Positions 1 through 11,159 of a stretch of DNA of 64,000 nt are shown in pieces. Below the pieces are notes generated by a model. The model searched no databases and was not told the origin of the DNA. It saw nothing but the letters and a program-made list of their open reading frames with translations. The stretch is from Scortum barcoo (lineage: Eukaryota; Chordata; Actinopteri; Centrarchiformes; Terapontidae). The stretch spans positions 1,127,501 to 1,191,500 of the forward strand of contig CM041544.1 of assembly GCA_023238725.1 (NCBI GenBank), written 5' to 3'. The position numbers and the translations under genes are program-made. Positions within the stretch are counted from its first letter, which is position 1; every line of letters starts with the position of its first letter.

Positions 1-1593
1 CAGGGAAAGAGTATCAGGAGGATATAGTAATGTTTTTACTTATTTACCTACTTTTCCTCATGGTTTTGGTTGAATAGTATTGTGAATGCTTTCCTTTGGA
101 TATTGGAAGTAATATTAAATACTGTAACAACGTGTAACATTCTCCATCACCATTCTGTATAATGAACAGGAATCTGACAGAGGAGAATGATTTTGGACAA
201 GTTTGCTCAGAATGTTTGTATGTATACAGCTCATCTATTTAGTGATATTGTATATTGTGCTTTAATGTAGTTTTCCTCTCTGAAATCTTTACTGAGTAAA
301 GGTTTGTATATTGTGTTTAATCTTTGTGACAGTTTTACAAACAGTAACTAGTAAAGTCCTTCAAACATGGACGTTGTGGTGAGTTTTCACTGGGACTTAG
401 TTTAGTTCACTGTGGAGACTATGGAGGCAAACACAGCAGGAATGGAAATCTAACAGAAACCAAACAGTGACATGTACCTAAAACCATTACTCCATAGCAC
501 TGCCACTGGTCAAACTCTGTACAGGTAACCTTTACGATTTACAGCACAGTGAATCTTCATTTCTGTGACAGTCTCTTACATGGAAATTACATGCACCACA
601 CACCCATCCACACACACTTTGCTATATGAAGGGCACACCATATGAACATAATTCTTGGCTTATCCATATGAACATTATTAATCATCATTATCTTGTTGTT
701 ATCTTTGTCAAACAGAATTGATTTACCCAAATCACATTCAACGTTGACCTAAAAGAATCAGCATATATCCTCAGATAATGCTCACACTAATATCCTTGTT
801 TGGCTCAACAACACAGGAATGGTTGCTTAAACCTGCTGAAGGGTTACATGAACAATAGTAGACTATGTTTACTAAGGTGATCAGAAAACCTGCTGAGTAG
901 CTCCTCGTGTGTATATTTAAATTTTTGGACAAGATCTTCTCATTTTACACTTTAGTTTTGCAGCCAATCCATCCCCCAAGTGTAGTCCTTTGGCTCCACC
1001 CTCTGCAGTTTAACTCAAACATAAAATAGATTAATTAACATATAATAGATTTCAAGCTCCACCTCTTGGAAAAGTTCATGAAACTACTAATTATGTCAGA
1101 TATTACATTATCTAAGAAAACACACAGCGTTTATCACTTAGTAACAACCCAAAATACTAAATCATGTCTGTACTGTAAAAATTTTATAAACATTCAGCGA
1201 TTTTTTAGATGGGATGTCTTATGATGTCTTCTCTCCTCTTCTCCAATTCTTCTGAGAACTGGGGATACCCTGCCTTGTATTTTATTACTGAGTTGGTGTA
1301 ACTCCAACAGCGAGCTAGACGTATGTGCTGCTCTTACACTGTAAGTGTTGTTTATATGGAGCACTTGTGTGTGGATGCTGTGTTGTAAACTGAGCTCAGC
1401 CTGCAGTCTGATTTAGTCTGCTTTAATCCAAACCATCCAGTCTGACTCCATAGGAGTATTTACTCCCACTGTGAACCCCGTAACCATGGAAGAATGGGAA
1501 ATGGGTATGTGTGTGTGTTGGTAAGGGCGATGCTGAAAACAGAAGAACAGAGAGGGAGAGGGTTTTTTTGAATGTCTGTAGTGAAACCTTGGG
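1..1593. other. Intergenic, no gene recognised
   Basis: AT-rich sequence with no reading frame of coding character on either strand, no RNA gene and no repeat that I recognise. The first few hundred bases could be the 3' untranslated end of a gene outside the window, but nothing in the window proves it. Confidence 0.5.
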
Positions 1594-1616
1594 GTGTGTA
1601 TATGTATGTATGTGTA

Positions 1617-1682
<66 letters not shown>
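1594..1682. repeat. (GT)n microsatellite
   Basis: About 90 bp of GT dinucleotides with a few TA interruptions, the longest GT tract in the window. The His/Thr- and Cys/Val-rich reading frames across it are translations of the repeat, not genes. Confidence 0.95.
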
Positions 1683-1683
<1 letters not shown>

Positions 1684-2039
1684 ATATGCAGTAGTACCTG
1701 TGCTCTGTCTTAATCTGTCAACTGCTCTGACACTGAGATCTATCTTGCTGCAGTGGGTAGAAGAGAGGAAAACCAAAAGAGAGGACAGTAATTAAACCTC
1801 TTGGTGGATGGTCTGTGTGTGTGTGTGTCTATTTCTCTCTCTATGGAGTGTTTTTTTTTTATTGTGTGCATAGGTGCAAACTCATTCCACCATGTGCTGT
1901 ATGTAAGATGTAAGTTTGTGTAGCATAGTGTGTGGCATATACTACTGTGTCTATGAGTGTCAGAATAAGTGGCCCAGTATGTGTGTGCACAGGCGCATGT
2001 GTGTGGCACTTTTATTGCCAGCGGATGGAAGCAATATCT

Positions 2040-2275
2040 CATCTACAAGGCCAGACGTGGATGACAAAATGGCGTCTTAATTTCCTTCAGGGAGCAGTGA
2101 CTCTCTCCATCAACTCCACATCAGCGCTAAACTCAATCACCCAGCAGGCCGAGCGACAGGCCCAGGCCACGCTTTACATTTCCATTAGCCTAATGTTTAT
2201 TTACAGCTGCAAACCCAAGCAGCCTTTACGTTATTGTGCACAGATACCATTTCATCCCGTATGACAATAATGAAG
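2040..2275. promoter_or_regulatory. Candidate conserved noncoding element upstream of tlx1
   Basis: A block of balanced composition set between microsatellites. It carries homeodomain-type cores (CTTAATTT, ATTAGCCTAATG) and CAATCA, and has no convincing reading frame or repeat similarity. Developmental homeobox genes usually sit in deserts holding such elements. The call is inferred from composition and position only; no cross-species alignment was possible. Confidence 0.3.
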
Positions 2276-2279
2276 TCAG

Positions 2280-3380
2280 GAGTGGGTTAAGTTGAGGAGT
2301 GGAGCAGTGTTTGCTGAACGTCATGTCAAGAGGCTGAGTGTTGGAATTTGTTTAGGATTCATTGAGGACTGAGACGAGTCGCTTTAGGCTCCAGATGGAG
2401 GATCAGGACCGCAGACCTCAAACAGAGTCCTGTTTTCCTGAAATTTCCTTATGTTTGTGTTTTTCTAATAATTAGTCTTATGTGAATGTTGGTAAGATGT
2501 TGTCAGAAGATTGCATATTTCAATAGAAAAAACACCACACCAATCTCACCAGTTTACCAGTTTAGTCCCCATTTTAATTACCTCATTCTGTCTGTCCACG
2601 TGCTTTATGAGTAAGGTGTGTATACTTTGACCTTGATAACAGTGCCAAAAATATATCAATCCTCTGAAACAAACATAACAAGAAGAAGGAAATCAGCTGT
2701 TTTGATAGATCAATTAATCATAAGAGCATTTTTTGGTGTACTAAGACACCAACATTTTCACCTACTCCAAACATTTTTCATATTGTAAATAAAAGAATAG
2801 AGATAGATTGGAAAATTAGGGACAGAAAATGAGAGTTATTCACTGGACTAAAGGTCATTAATGAGCTCTGAAAAAAATGAGTCAAGTCAAAGTAAAGAAA
2901 ATAACATATGATTGGCTGTGTAAAGTTTCAGTGTGTGACTTGGTGTCAGCTGGCAGTTAGCAATGATGGTTTGGATGAATATTTTGTAACATATTAGTGA
3001 TTTGCTGTTGATGTTCTTTAATGTTCCTCTGCAGCAAATAAATAAAAAGCAAACCTATGTACCCTTGTGAGACATTCTATGTCAAGCTTTTTACCTTGAC
3101 TTTCTACTATATCTATCCATAGCTATCACAGTATGATTAAGGTTAGGGAAAGATTGTGGTTATAGGAAAGGTTAAGGTATGGTTTGAGTCAGGAAACTAA
3201 AACACTTGGCTAACGTTCTCCCATCAGGCTCAGGTTATCCCATAGATTAACTGTGCAGTGCAAATCAATTTTAGAGTTAATATGTAATTAGTCAAACTGC
3301 ATCATATCAGAAGTGGACAGCCCTGATTGGATCTGATTGTCAGAAAGACAATATCTGCTTTATGCAGCACCATACCTTGT
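2280..3380. other. Intergenic, no gene recognised
   Basis: AT-rich sequence with no coding-like frame or recognised repeat. Confidence 0.5.
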
Positions 3381-3383
3381 CCA

Positions 3384-3384
<1 letters not shown>

Positions 3385-3422
<38 letters not shown>

Positions 3423-3500
3423 CTCATCTCCCATCCTACTACTTGCCTCCACCTGGTTCATCAGCTCTGTGTGTGTGTGTGTGTGTGTGTATGTGTGTGT
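3385..3500. repeat. (AC)n and (GT)n microsatellite pair
   Basis: A 35-bp (AC)n tract (3385-3419) and a 32-bp (GT)n tract (3469-3500) separated by about 49 bp. The tracts are complementary, so together they form an inverted repeat able to fold into a cruciform or hairpin. Confidence 0.9.
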
Positions 3501-3529
3501 CGGCTGTAGGTGGGCGGTTGTGCGTAGGC

Positions 3530-3765
3530 ACGGCCAGCTTTGAGAGGGTAATCCATCTCCATCACTTAAATGATTATCCCCATTAATCTGCTGTAAAGTA
3601 ATAAAGTAAACACCATTCCCTCCTCCTCCTCCACCACCTCTGCTCTAGATAGAGGTTCATTAAGTCTTTAGTACATTAATACGTCTTCATGTCCCCCTAC
3701 CATTCTTATCACCTGGTGCTTGGGACCCCGAGAGGCCCCCGGTAGAGTATTCTCTCTCTTGCTTT
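3530..3765. promoter_or_regulatory. Candidate conserved noncoding element
   Basis: Non-repetitive block bounded by microsatellites, with ATTAAT, ATTAAG and AAATGATTATCC-type homeodomain cores and a short (TCC)n-like stretch. No open frame with coding character. Inferred to be regulatory from motif density and its place in the tlx1 upstream desert. Confidence 0.3.
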
Positions 3766-3799
3766 GTCTCTGTGTAAAAAAAGGAGAGAGTGCAGCTGC

Positions 3800-3817
3800 T
3801 GTGTGTGTGTGTGTGTA

Positions 3818-3855
<38 letters not shown>

Positions 3856-3915
3856 TCTGTGTGTGAATGAGTCTCCTATGTGTGTGAGTGTGTGTTGACT
3901 TGAAAGAGAAAGAAA

Positions 3916-3946
<31 letters not shown>
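3800..3946. repeat. Compound (GT)n(GA)n and (GT)n microsatellites
   Basis: GT tract from about 3800 running directly into (GA)n that ends near 3855, then a second (TG)n tract at about 3916-3946. Confidence 0.9.
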
Positions 3947-3948
<2 letters not shown>

Positions 3949-3964
3949 CTTTGTAAAAGTGTCA

Positions 3965-4200
3965 CTGAGTTGAGGTGATGAGCGTAGTGGATTTAATTTT
4001 GTGGTGCGGGACTCAGATGGCCCCGTCGGTCGCCACAGTAATTTGCCTGATCAGGTTAGAGAATCATTGCTGTTGGTGATCAATCATCCGGGTTGTCACG
4101 GCGACTGGGGGCTGTTCGGCATGGAGTCACTTGTAATTGGTGCTAGATTGATGTGGCTATGTTTCCCTAGCATGTCGAACAAAAGTTTGGTCAATTAAAG
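3965..4200. promoter_or_regulatory. Candidate conserved noncoding element with PBX-HOX-type site
   Basis: Repeat-free block with a strong motif set: ATCAATCA at 4079-4086 (the reverse complement is TGATTGAT, the classical PBX-HOX bipartite core), TGTAATTGG, AGATTGATG and CAATTAAAG within about 120 bp. It is flanked on both sides by (GT)n tracts. The regulatory role is inference; the motifs are read directly. Confidence 0.38.
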
Positions 4201-4334
4201 GTTGTTAAAATTACAACCCCTCCTATACACAACCACATGCACACACACAGACAGTCAGGTAGTGTTTTGCTGTGCTGTCCCTAGGTGGGAGGATGACAAT
4301 GACAGGACAAGAACAGGCTGCCAGAGGTGCAGAC

Positions 4335-4383
4335 GTGTGTGTGTGTGTGTGTGTTTGTGTTTGTGTGTCTGTCTGTGTGTGTG
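4335..4383. repeat. (GT)n microsatellite
   Basis: About 49 bp of GT repeats with TTG and TCTG interruptions. Confidence 0.9.
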
Positions 4384-4521
4384 CAATGAAAGAGTGATGG
4401 GACAGTATGGCAGAAGGAGGTCTGGTCTGTTTTAAACTCTGACACTGTTTATGTTGTTGAGTGTTGCCGTGCTGCCTCTACTTATTACTGACTCAAACAT
4501 ATCATAATTCTATCACATACT

Positions 4522-4526
<5 letters not shown>

Positions 4527-4560
<34 letters not shown>

Positions 4561-4566
4561 TACACA
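4527..4566. repeat. (CA)n microsatellite
   Basis: About 40 bp of CA repeats ending in two CATA units. Confidence 0.9.
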
Positions 4567-4704
4567 GGTAGTAGGACAATTGGAGGTTTCTGCCTCACAT
4601 TAATCAGGAAATCTTGGTATTGCATAACAACTCTTTAGTCTTTCTTCACCACAGATCAAGTGACACAGTAATCATAAAGTAACTGTCACATATTATGCGT
4701 GTAT

Positions 4705-5030
4705 TTTAAGGAGCAGTATGTAAGATTTTGGGGGATCTATTGGCAGAAACTGAATATAATTCTCCTAACTATGTTTTCTTCATCTTATAATCACCTGAAA
4801 CTGAGAACCGATGTTGTTGACTTAGTCTTCTTCATGAAGGCACAGATAAAGGAGGAGGCCTAAACTTTTATTTGCTTGAAATGAGAAATAATGCCTTTAT
4901 ATCTACATAGGGAGCAGGTCCTCTTCTTACACCACCATGTTTCTACAGCAACCCAGAATAGACAAACTGTCTCTACAAAGCACTTTTTGCAGTTTTACAT
5001 CGAGGGTCACTACTTTGTCAAAGAAAGAAA
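4705..5030 (+). repeat. Teleost interspersed repeat (unclassified, decayed)
   Basis: I recognise the diagnostic phrases of a high-copy teleost repeat: GGGGGATCTATTGGCAGAAA near 4730, TATAATCACCTGAAA near 4785, ACATAGGGAGCAGGTCCTC near 4905 and CACCATGTTTCTACAG near 4930, in the usual order. It is internally deleted relative to typical copies. The name and superfamily are not certain. Recognition rests on memory of common fish intronic sequence, not a search. Confidence 0.5.
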
Positions 5031-5034
5031 ATGA

Positions 5035-6035
5035 ATAATTGGTTGCTGCTATTTAACCATTTTGTGTTGTCAGAAGTCTCAAGACCCACACCCACACTTG
5101 ACATACTGATTATTTAGCATAAAGAAAGACAAAGGAGGATGAATCCTCGGATCAAAGAAAACAAAAACACGAAGAAGCAAAATAAAGTCTGGACAGACAG
5201 CAGCAGAAAAGGAGGATAATCAATGGTTTTCCATTTTCAGCTGGACAGGTCATTTAACCCTTCAATCTAAATTCAATTTGTTGTTTTTAAAAGCTTCAGC
5301 TGTAAATCATAGACATGACCTGAAAGTGCACATGTGAAAAAAAGTATTTGTTTTGCTTGCTAACATTGTCCTGATCAGCCAACAGCTGGAAGTTGTTGCC
5401 AGTGAAAGTGTAACATTAACATTAAGTGAAACATTAGATAAAAAAAAGCTTTGGACCAACAGATAACATAGTCAAACTATCATTAATTATTAAATCTAAA
5501 TCTTGACAAATACTTTCTCCATTTGTATACAAAAAGGTGCAGTGTAGTTGTTGTTCTTTGCTATTTCTCTGCACAGGAGGGGGAATCTGATGATGCCTCA
5601 GCGTAAATGCATTGCCAAATGTTGCCTTGTGTTTCCACAGCCACCATTAATGTATATAATGGATGGATTCATGGATTCATTTTCCTAAAGCACTGAAGTT
5701 TAAAATGAAAAAAAAAAATTGAAATTGTTCAGAAGTCTGTGAGCTGACATAGTGAAGTAATTGCTGGATGAGATACAACTCAAGTTAGTAGCATACTATT
5801 ATTACTACTACTATGAAAAAATCTATATATTTGCATTCAGGAAACAGGGGTTTATTGAATTGTCAAATGAATATGAAAATGATGTGAGTCATATGGTATG
5901 GTCCTCACAGATACAAAGTTAAAAATAAAAAAATCCTCTGTGATTCATTCTATTTAGTTACACTGAGTTACAACCTTGTGGAAGGATGTTTTATTCCACT
6001 TCCACAACATGGCTACAATTAGGTTTTTTCTGTCC
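5035..6035. other. Intergenic, no gene recognised
   Basis: AT-rich, no coding-like frame, no repeat that I can name. Confidence 0.5.
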
Positions 6036-6039
6036 ATGG

Positions 6040-6250
6040 CTGGTGCAGACACCTAATTCACACATTTGTTTCATCCTGACTTGATTACTAGAATGTTTTC
6101 TTGTCTGGTTTTCAAATGGTTCAAAATGCTGTACCAACAAAAAAGCTAGAAAATGTGACCATATTCTATCTGAGCTTGACTTCACTGGCTCCCTGTCCAT
6201 GTCATATCACCTTTAAGGTGATTCCAAAGGTTTTAAAGGAAGGTTTAAAA
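6040..6250 (+). mobile_element. LINE ORF2 remnant (CR1/Jockey-group, C-terminal side of RT)
   Basis: Conceptual translation with stops and shifts still shows the order expected after the reverse transcriptase core of CR1/Jockey-group LINEs: an LDY segment near 6080, VQNA near 6120, and an LHWLPV-like segment encoded by the CTGGCTCCCTGTCCATG stretch near 6185. The copy is heavily decayed and non-functional. The clade is not resolved. Confidence 0.45.
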
Positions 6251-6254
6251 CTGA

Positions 6255-8045
6255 TCTTTATAGCCTAAGAAACTCCTTTGCCTCTCAAGGAGCATTGGCG
6301 GTTTCTGGTCATCACTATGTCTGTCACAGAGACAAAAAGGCATACAGCAGCCATGTTTTTGAAACATACTTTCATGGTTGAGGTCAAGGGTTAGAAGCTA
6401 TCATAACTCCTGGGTGAGTGTGTTTCTCCAGCTTCCTGGAGCTGGTCGGAAGCTCTTGACTGCATGCCTCTCAGGCCTGTCACACTCAGATATTTATGAG
6501 CTGGAAAGCCCAGAGTTCACACGGTGTGTTCGCCAGTTTTTCGCCAACTTTCAATGCATATTCGGCCAAAGTGTGATGGGAAGCTTAACTCTGTTCCTTA
6601 GAGCCCAAACTGCAGCTTTTACTTGGATAAATCAATCCATGTGAGAAGGCTAAAATGAAAAGCAGCACTCAGCAGATGACAGCCTCTATTTCTACAGTGT
6701 TGTTCATACCATTAATCCTCAAAGATCCCATTCTCTTTGTACCCTATTGGTCCCTGTCATTCAAATTATTCATCAGTCCAAGGAACTGATGCCTCAGTCA
6801 TAAAAATAAATGCTATTTTTAATCTGTCATTTATGTCAGACTTTCCTTCCATTGCTCTGGCTGTTAATAGTAAGTAGTAGACCGGTGTTCCCAACTGGCA
6901 GGTCCCAGTCTGTGGACTGTGGGTCCATTTGGAGTGGGTCACAAGCTTATACATCAACTTCCTCAAAAAAAAAATAACAGTAAAAAACAGTGCTTTTACC
7001 TTTCAGTACTTACCACCTAGTGAGTAGTAGTGCTATAACATGCAACTATGAAGAACAAGAAGTCAATTGGCCTTGCCTTGCATGTCAGTTCACTGTCTTT
7101 CCTTCATTGCTGTTCGTAGCAGAGACTCTGTTAGAGACTCCAGCTGCTCCACAACAGACTGAAAACAATGTAACTTTAAGCTATGTAGCTTATTTGTGGC
7201 TGCACCACACATACCAAATGTATATATCAAGAGTGTTACCTATAAAGCAGTATACTATTATCATAGACATACATTCTCTGGCTATATGGAGACATAAGTT
7301 TATGACATATATGAGATACCCATACCAAAAAAAATCTATATGATGAATTGATTGATGAATGATGTATTCACAATCTGGTGTGCTTATATTTTAGCAGGAC
7401 CAGTTCAGGGGGTTGGTGCATGAGGTACAGCTTGTGGTCATTGTGTCTCAAGTACCAGTGTTAATGTGGAAACAAGGTAGCAAAATTGTAATCTAATAAA
7501 CATATGTTAACATTATACATTTATAGTTTTTTGTTTTTGTTTGCAATTGCCAAGACACAAAAACTGATGCTTGTGGGGCAGTTATTAAAGCCACTAACTC
7601 ATGTAGCCAATCTATTGAGCAACTATGCCAAAGTGTAAGTGCTGCTTCACACTTTTCCCAAATAACTACACATGGTTATCTACATTATTACATTATCATT
7701 CAAAACTAAAAGCCTGTGTGTTGTTTACACTGCTATTGGAATACCACACTCAATTATCACATGTGAAAACACCTTTAACCAATTAGATCACTTAGAAAAA
7801 AGAGATTGAACATTATAAATATGCTTCAGGTTTGATCTTTGCTGTGCAGGGCTTCTGGACTTTGAATGTAAATATGGTGCAAGAGAGCATAAAAGAGCAT
7901 TAAAATAGAGCTAGTTTACTGGGGATGATCCCATGTTGATGACCTCCCCCATGCCTAAAACTAAAAAACCCAACCCATAAAGACAACGAGTATGAGCCAG
8001 TTATCCTGGTGTTTTAGCAGAAAATAGTGTACATAAAGGCCCCCA
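6255..8045. other. Intergenic, no gene recognised
   Basis: No coding-like frame. The sequence at 6880-6950 (a doubled GTGGGTC/GTGGACTG motif) may be another decayed repeat but cannot be named. Confidence 0.45.
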
Positions 8046-8049
8046 CAGG

Positions 8050-8245
8050 CCCCAGCAACAGCTGACCTGAGAGGCCGCATCGTGCTCCATCCACGAGGTC
8101 ATAACCACAGCCATCGTGAACAGTGACTGCCTGATGTTTGAGTCTCCCTGCTGTTCTCAAAAAGAAGATACAACAGGCTCAGGAAGAGCTTCTACCCTCA
8201 GACCACTAGGATCCTGAATGAGGACACTGCTTAAGACTTGTCCTA
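8050..8245 (+). mobile_element. LINE ORF2 C-terminal remnant (L2/CR1 type)
   Basis: The last codons read RRYNRLRKSFYPQTTRILNE and then a stop near 8235. This is the usual C-terminal end of L2/CR1-type LINE polyproteins (RR-Y-R-LR-SF-PQ--R-LN). A frameshift lies just upstream near 8155. The following AT-rich stretch would be the LINE 3' tail. 5'-truncated dead copy. Confidence 0.5.
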
Positions 8246-8249
8246 AGAC

Positions 8250-9135
8250 TATTTTTACTCACTTCATTATTTCAAGTTACAATTAAAATGATTATATAAC
8301 AAACATTTCAGATTATAGCCTGTATAATTATATGTGATAACCACAGTAAAATATAAATGAAAAACATAAAAAAACAAAAAATATAAAAACATGAACTAGT
8401 AAACTAAAAACTACCTGGCCTGTTGCTTTACCTCAAAGAATATAACACTACTGAATAATACGCATCAGATGAGATGCAAAGGTGGGTATACACAAATGAA
8501 AAATACATATCCTCACATATCCTGCACTACACCAAACAAAGAGTTTGCACAAGCAAATCTTGATTGTAATGACAGGTTGTTCCGTTTTGTGTTTTCTACA
8601 TTATGTTACCTTTTCTGCTAGAGCTCTATGTGCGGTTCAAGTGTGGTAAGTGTGTGTAAAGATAAGTTTGATTATTGTAAGACTGTGGAGGGTCTTACAA
8701 AAACCCAGTGCTTTATTATGGTGGGAAAATATGAGTTTTTGGGAAATGTGTGTGCAGTCTTGGGAAACGCGTTAATGCAGTTGGTAACTTGGGTTTGGTT
8801 TTAAACAATGTGTGTTGGCAATTTCAACAACAACAATTTGTGGTGTTAAACTATGTCTGGTATATCTGTGGTCAAACAGCAGCGCAGCCGTCCACCCACT
8901 GCTTCTTTTGATGATAAAGACCTCTGTCTGAGTCCACACGGAGCTTCTCAGTAACTCTATCTGGCTGCTGGATGGCAGTGTTGTGTCTAACACCCGTCTG
9001 TTTACTGGTTTGTTGCTCCTCTCAGGTCCTCATTGGCCTCTGATCCAGGCTGACCTGAAATATGCTTGTTTAAGGTTGGGACAGTCCATTAAGCCAATTA
9101 GAGCTGACCTTTGACATCTGGAAAACGAGATTCAT
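8250..9135. other. Intergenic, no gene recognised
   Basis: No coding-like frame. Short blocks such as 9065-9125 contain ATTAAG/CAATTAG homeodomain cores and a TGACCTTTGAC nuclear-receptor-like half-site pair, too little to call an element. Confidence 0.4.
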
Positions 9136-9140
9136 TCACA

Positions 9141-9234
9141 CCACACACACACACACACATTTCACCTCCTGATCTGTTCATGCGTCTTTATCTTAGACAC
9201 ACACACACATACACACACAAACACACACACACAA
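9141..9234. repeat. (CA)n microsatellite pair
   Basis: CA tracts at about 9141-9159 and 9196-9234, the second with TA and AA interruptions. Confidence 0.85.
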
Positions 9235-9239
9235 GGAGT

Positions 9240-11125
9240 TTGGATGTAATACCTGGTATATTCCAAAACGCTGAGCTGCATTCAGTGAGACATGCTGCTC
9301 ATTCAGCAGTGCAGCTCACTAATGCAACACCCATGGATGAACTGTTTCACTGAAAACCATAGAAACCACAACCTTCCGCACACAAGACAATGGAAAAACA
9401 ACAGTGACTGCTGCACTTGAGATTGTCAGTGTAATTGCAACTTAATGAGGTGACAGAGCAGGTCTTGGCTGAACACAGACAGATCTGTTAAAATGGTTTA
9501 GAGGGGAGAAGGGACGGGAGGAGAGGGGAGTGGGGGGAGACAAAGTAGGAAAGAGAAATCAGTGGATATGCATGTAATGGAGGCAGAAGGGAAGAAGAGA
9601 AGCAAAAGTAAGACAATTCAACATGAATGCCAAAAAGATGAGAGCAGGAGATAAAGAGAGGGAGCAGAGGAGCAGTTGTAGTAGCTGTTGAAGGAGGAGG
9701 AGGAGGAGGCCCCTGGATCAGTAGCTAGAGTTCATCCCTCCTCCCTGAGTGGGGCTGAGGAGACGCCACAGCTCGATCTGGATCTAAGCAAGTCTTTAAG
9801 GCAGCAATACACACCCCTGGGGCCACACAGGCACCAGCCAGTCTGTTTTTTGAAGTGTGTGTGCAGTTTTGTTGTTATTTCAAGTTTTACTGAGTTTCCA
9901 TGTTTGGTAGTATTTCTTTTGAAAATGGTTGATTTTGCAACACTGTGTAACATTCTTAATGTAAATGGTCTGTAAATTATGAGAATTCATTTTCTGACAT
10001 CAGCCTATAGTTTTACCTACTGGTGCATAATGCCAGTCTATGTACGGCAACATGAGCCTGTGAACCTCGGCTCAGGGTGAAGTCAGAGACAGATGCCAGA
10101 TCTCAGGAACTGTTGGAGTATAGAAAAAGTAACCTTACAACTAATACCTGGAACAGGAACTGTGTTTTTCTTTTCTTGATTTATTTAACCATATATTACT
10201 TTCTGTATTTTAAAGTTAATGTAATTGCTGTCTGCATTATGTTCACTGGCAACTGTTTAAGAGTCCCAGTTGTTGTAGGGAGAAGGTTGGGTTGGACTGG
10301 GGGTGTACAAGATATAACATGTTAGACATGAACATTATCATACATGTTGATTAAAACATGTGATCATGTTTCAGGTTAGTAGCCTGTATGTGTCACTTCA
10401 GGGAGACAGTTCTTATATACATTTCCTGATTATTGTGAACATTCCTGAATCTAAATTTACACAAACAGGTTGGAAGACAGCTTCACTGCTGCAACATTAG
10501 CCCCATATTAATTTAGTAATGCTTAATGGGGATTAATGCAATTCGAGTTATGAGAGAATTCTTCTGTTTTCTACTGCGTACAAATGAAACACCAGTCACT
10601 GTGACGCCTGATCTAATTATCTATTTTTAACTTGTTTTTCTTCATTGCTCTTCTTCTGTTTGCTCATCTTTCATGTAAAGTGTTGTTTTCTCCCTGTTTG
10701 GTCGTTCATTGATTTTTGTTTGCCACTGTGTCTGCTCCAAGTTAACTCATGTGGAAGTGGAGTGGAGGCACTGAAGCTCCATCAGATACTTTGCTCTGAT
10801 TGGTTGTTCTGATTCAGGTGTGGTGCATTCTTGTGAGATGGTCTTAGAGGCAGCAGGTTTTTTACAGACTCCCATGGTCTACCATGAGGACATGGTGACA
10901 GTTTTAGGAAAAATGACCACCAGTTATTCTTATAGATGTAACCTCCTTCTACTTTTAAGAAAAACTCAAACGTGTTTTTTATTCCTAGGGTGTGCCTGTG
11001 TATGTGTGTTTGGGCTACACATATATTTAGGTGTATGTTGCTGCATAATTGTGAGAACAGGGCAGCGAGGCCAAAAACATCATGTCTGAAAGCTTCTCAG
11101 CCTGTCCAATTCACTCTGATGACAG
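9240..11125. other. Intergenic, no gene recognised
   Basis: Includes a purine-rich G/A stretch at about 9500-9715 and an AT-rich homeodomain-motif patch at about 10490-10560 (ATTAATTTAGTAATG, GGATTAATG). No gene or named repeat. Confidence 0.4.
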
Positions 11126-11129
11126 ACTT

Positions 11130-11158
11130 GTGTGTGTATGTGTGTGTGTGCGTGTGTA
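11130..11158. repeat. Short (GT)n microsatellite
   Basis: About 28 bp of GT with single ATG and CGT interruptions. Confidence 0.8.
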
Positions 11159-11159
11159 C

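Noticed and set aside
1413..1795. His/Thr- and Cys/Val-rich frames over the GT repeat
   Set aside because: Direct translations of dinucleotide repeats. The same applies to frames near 3330-3590, 4202-4435, 9111-9353, 17072-17416 and 56621-56893.
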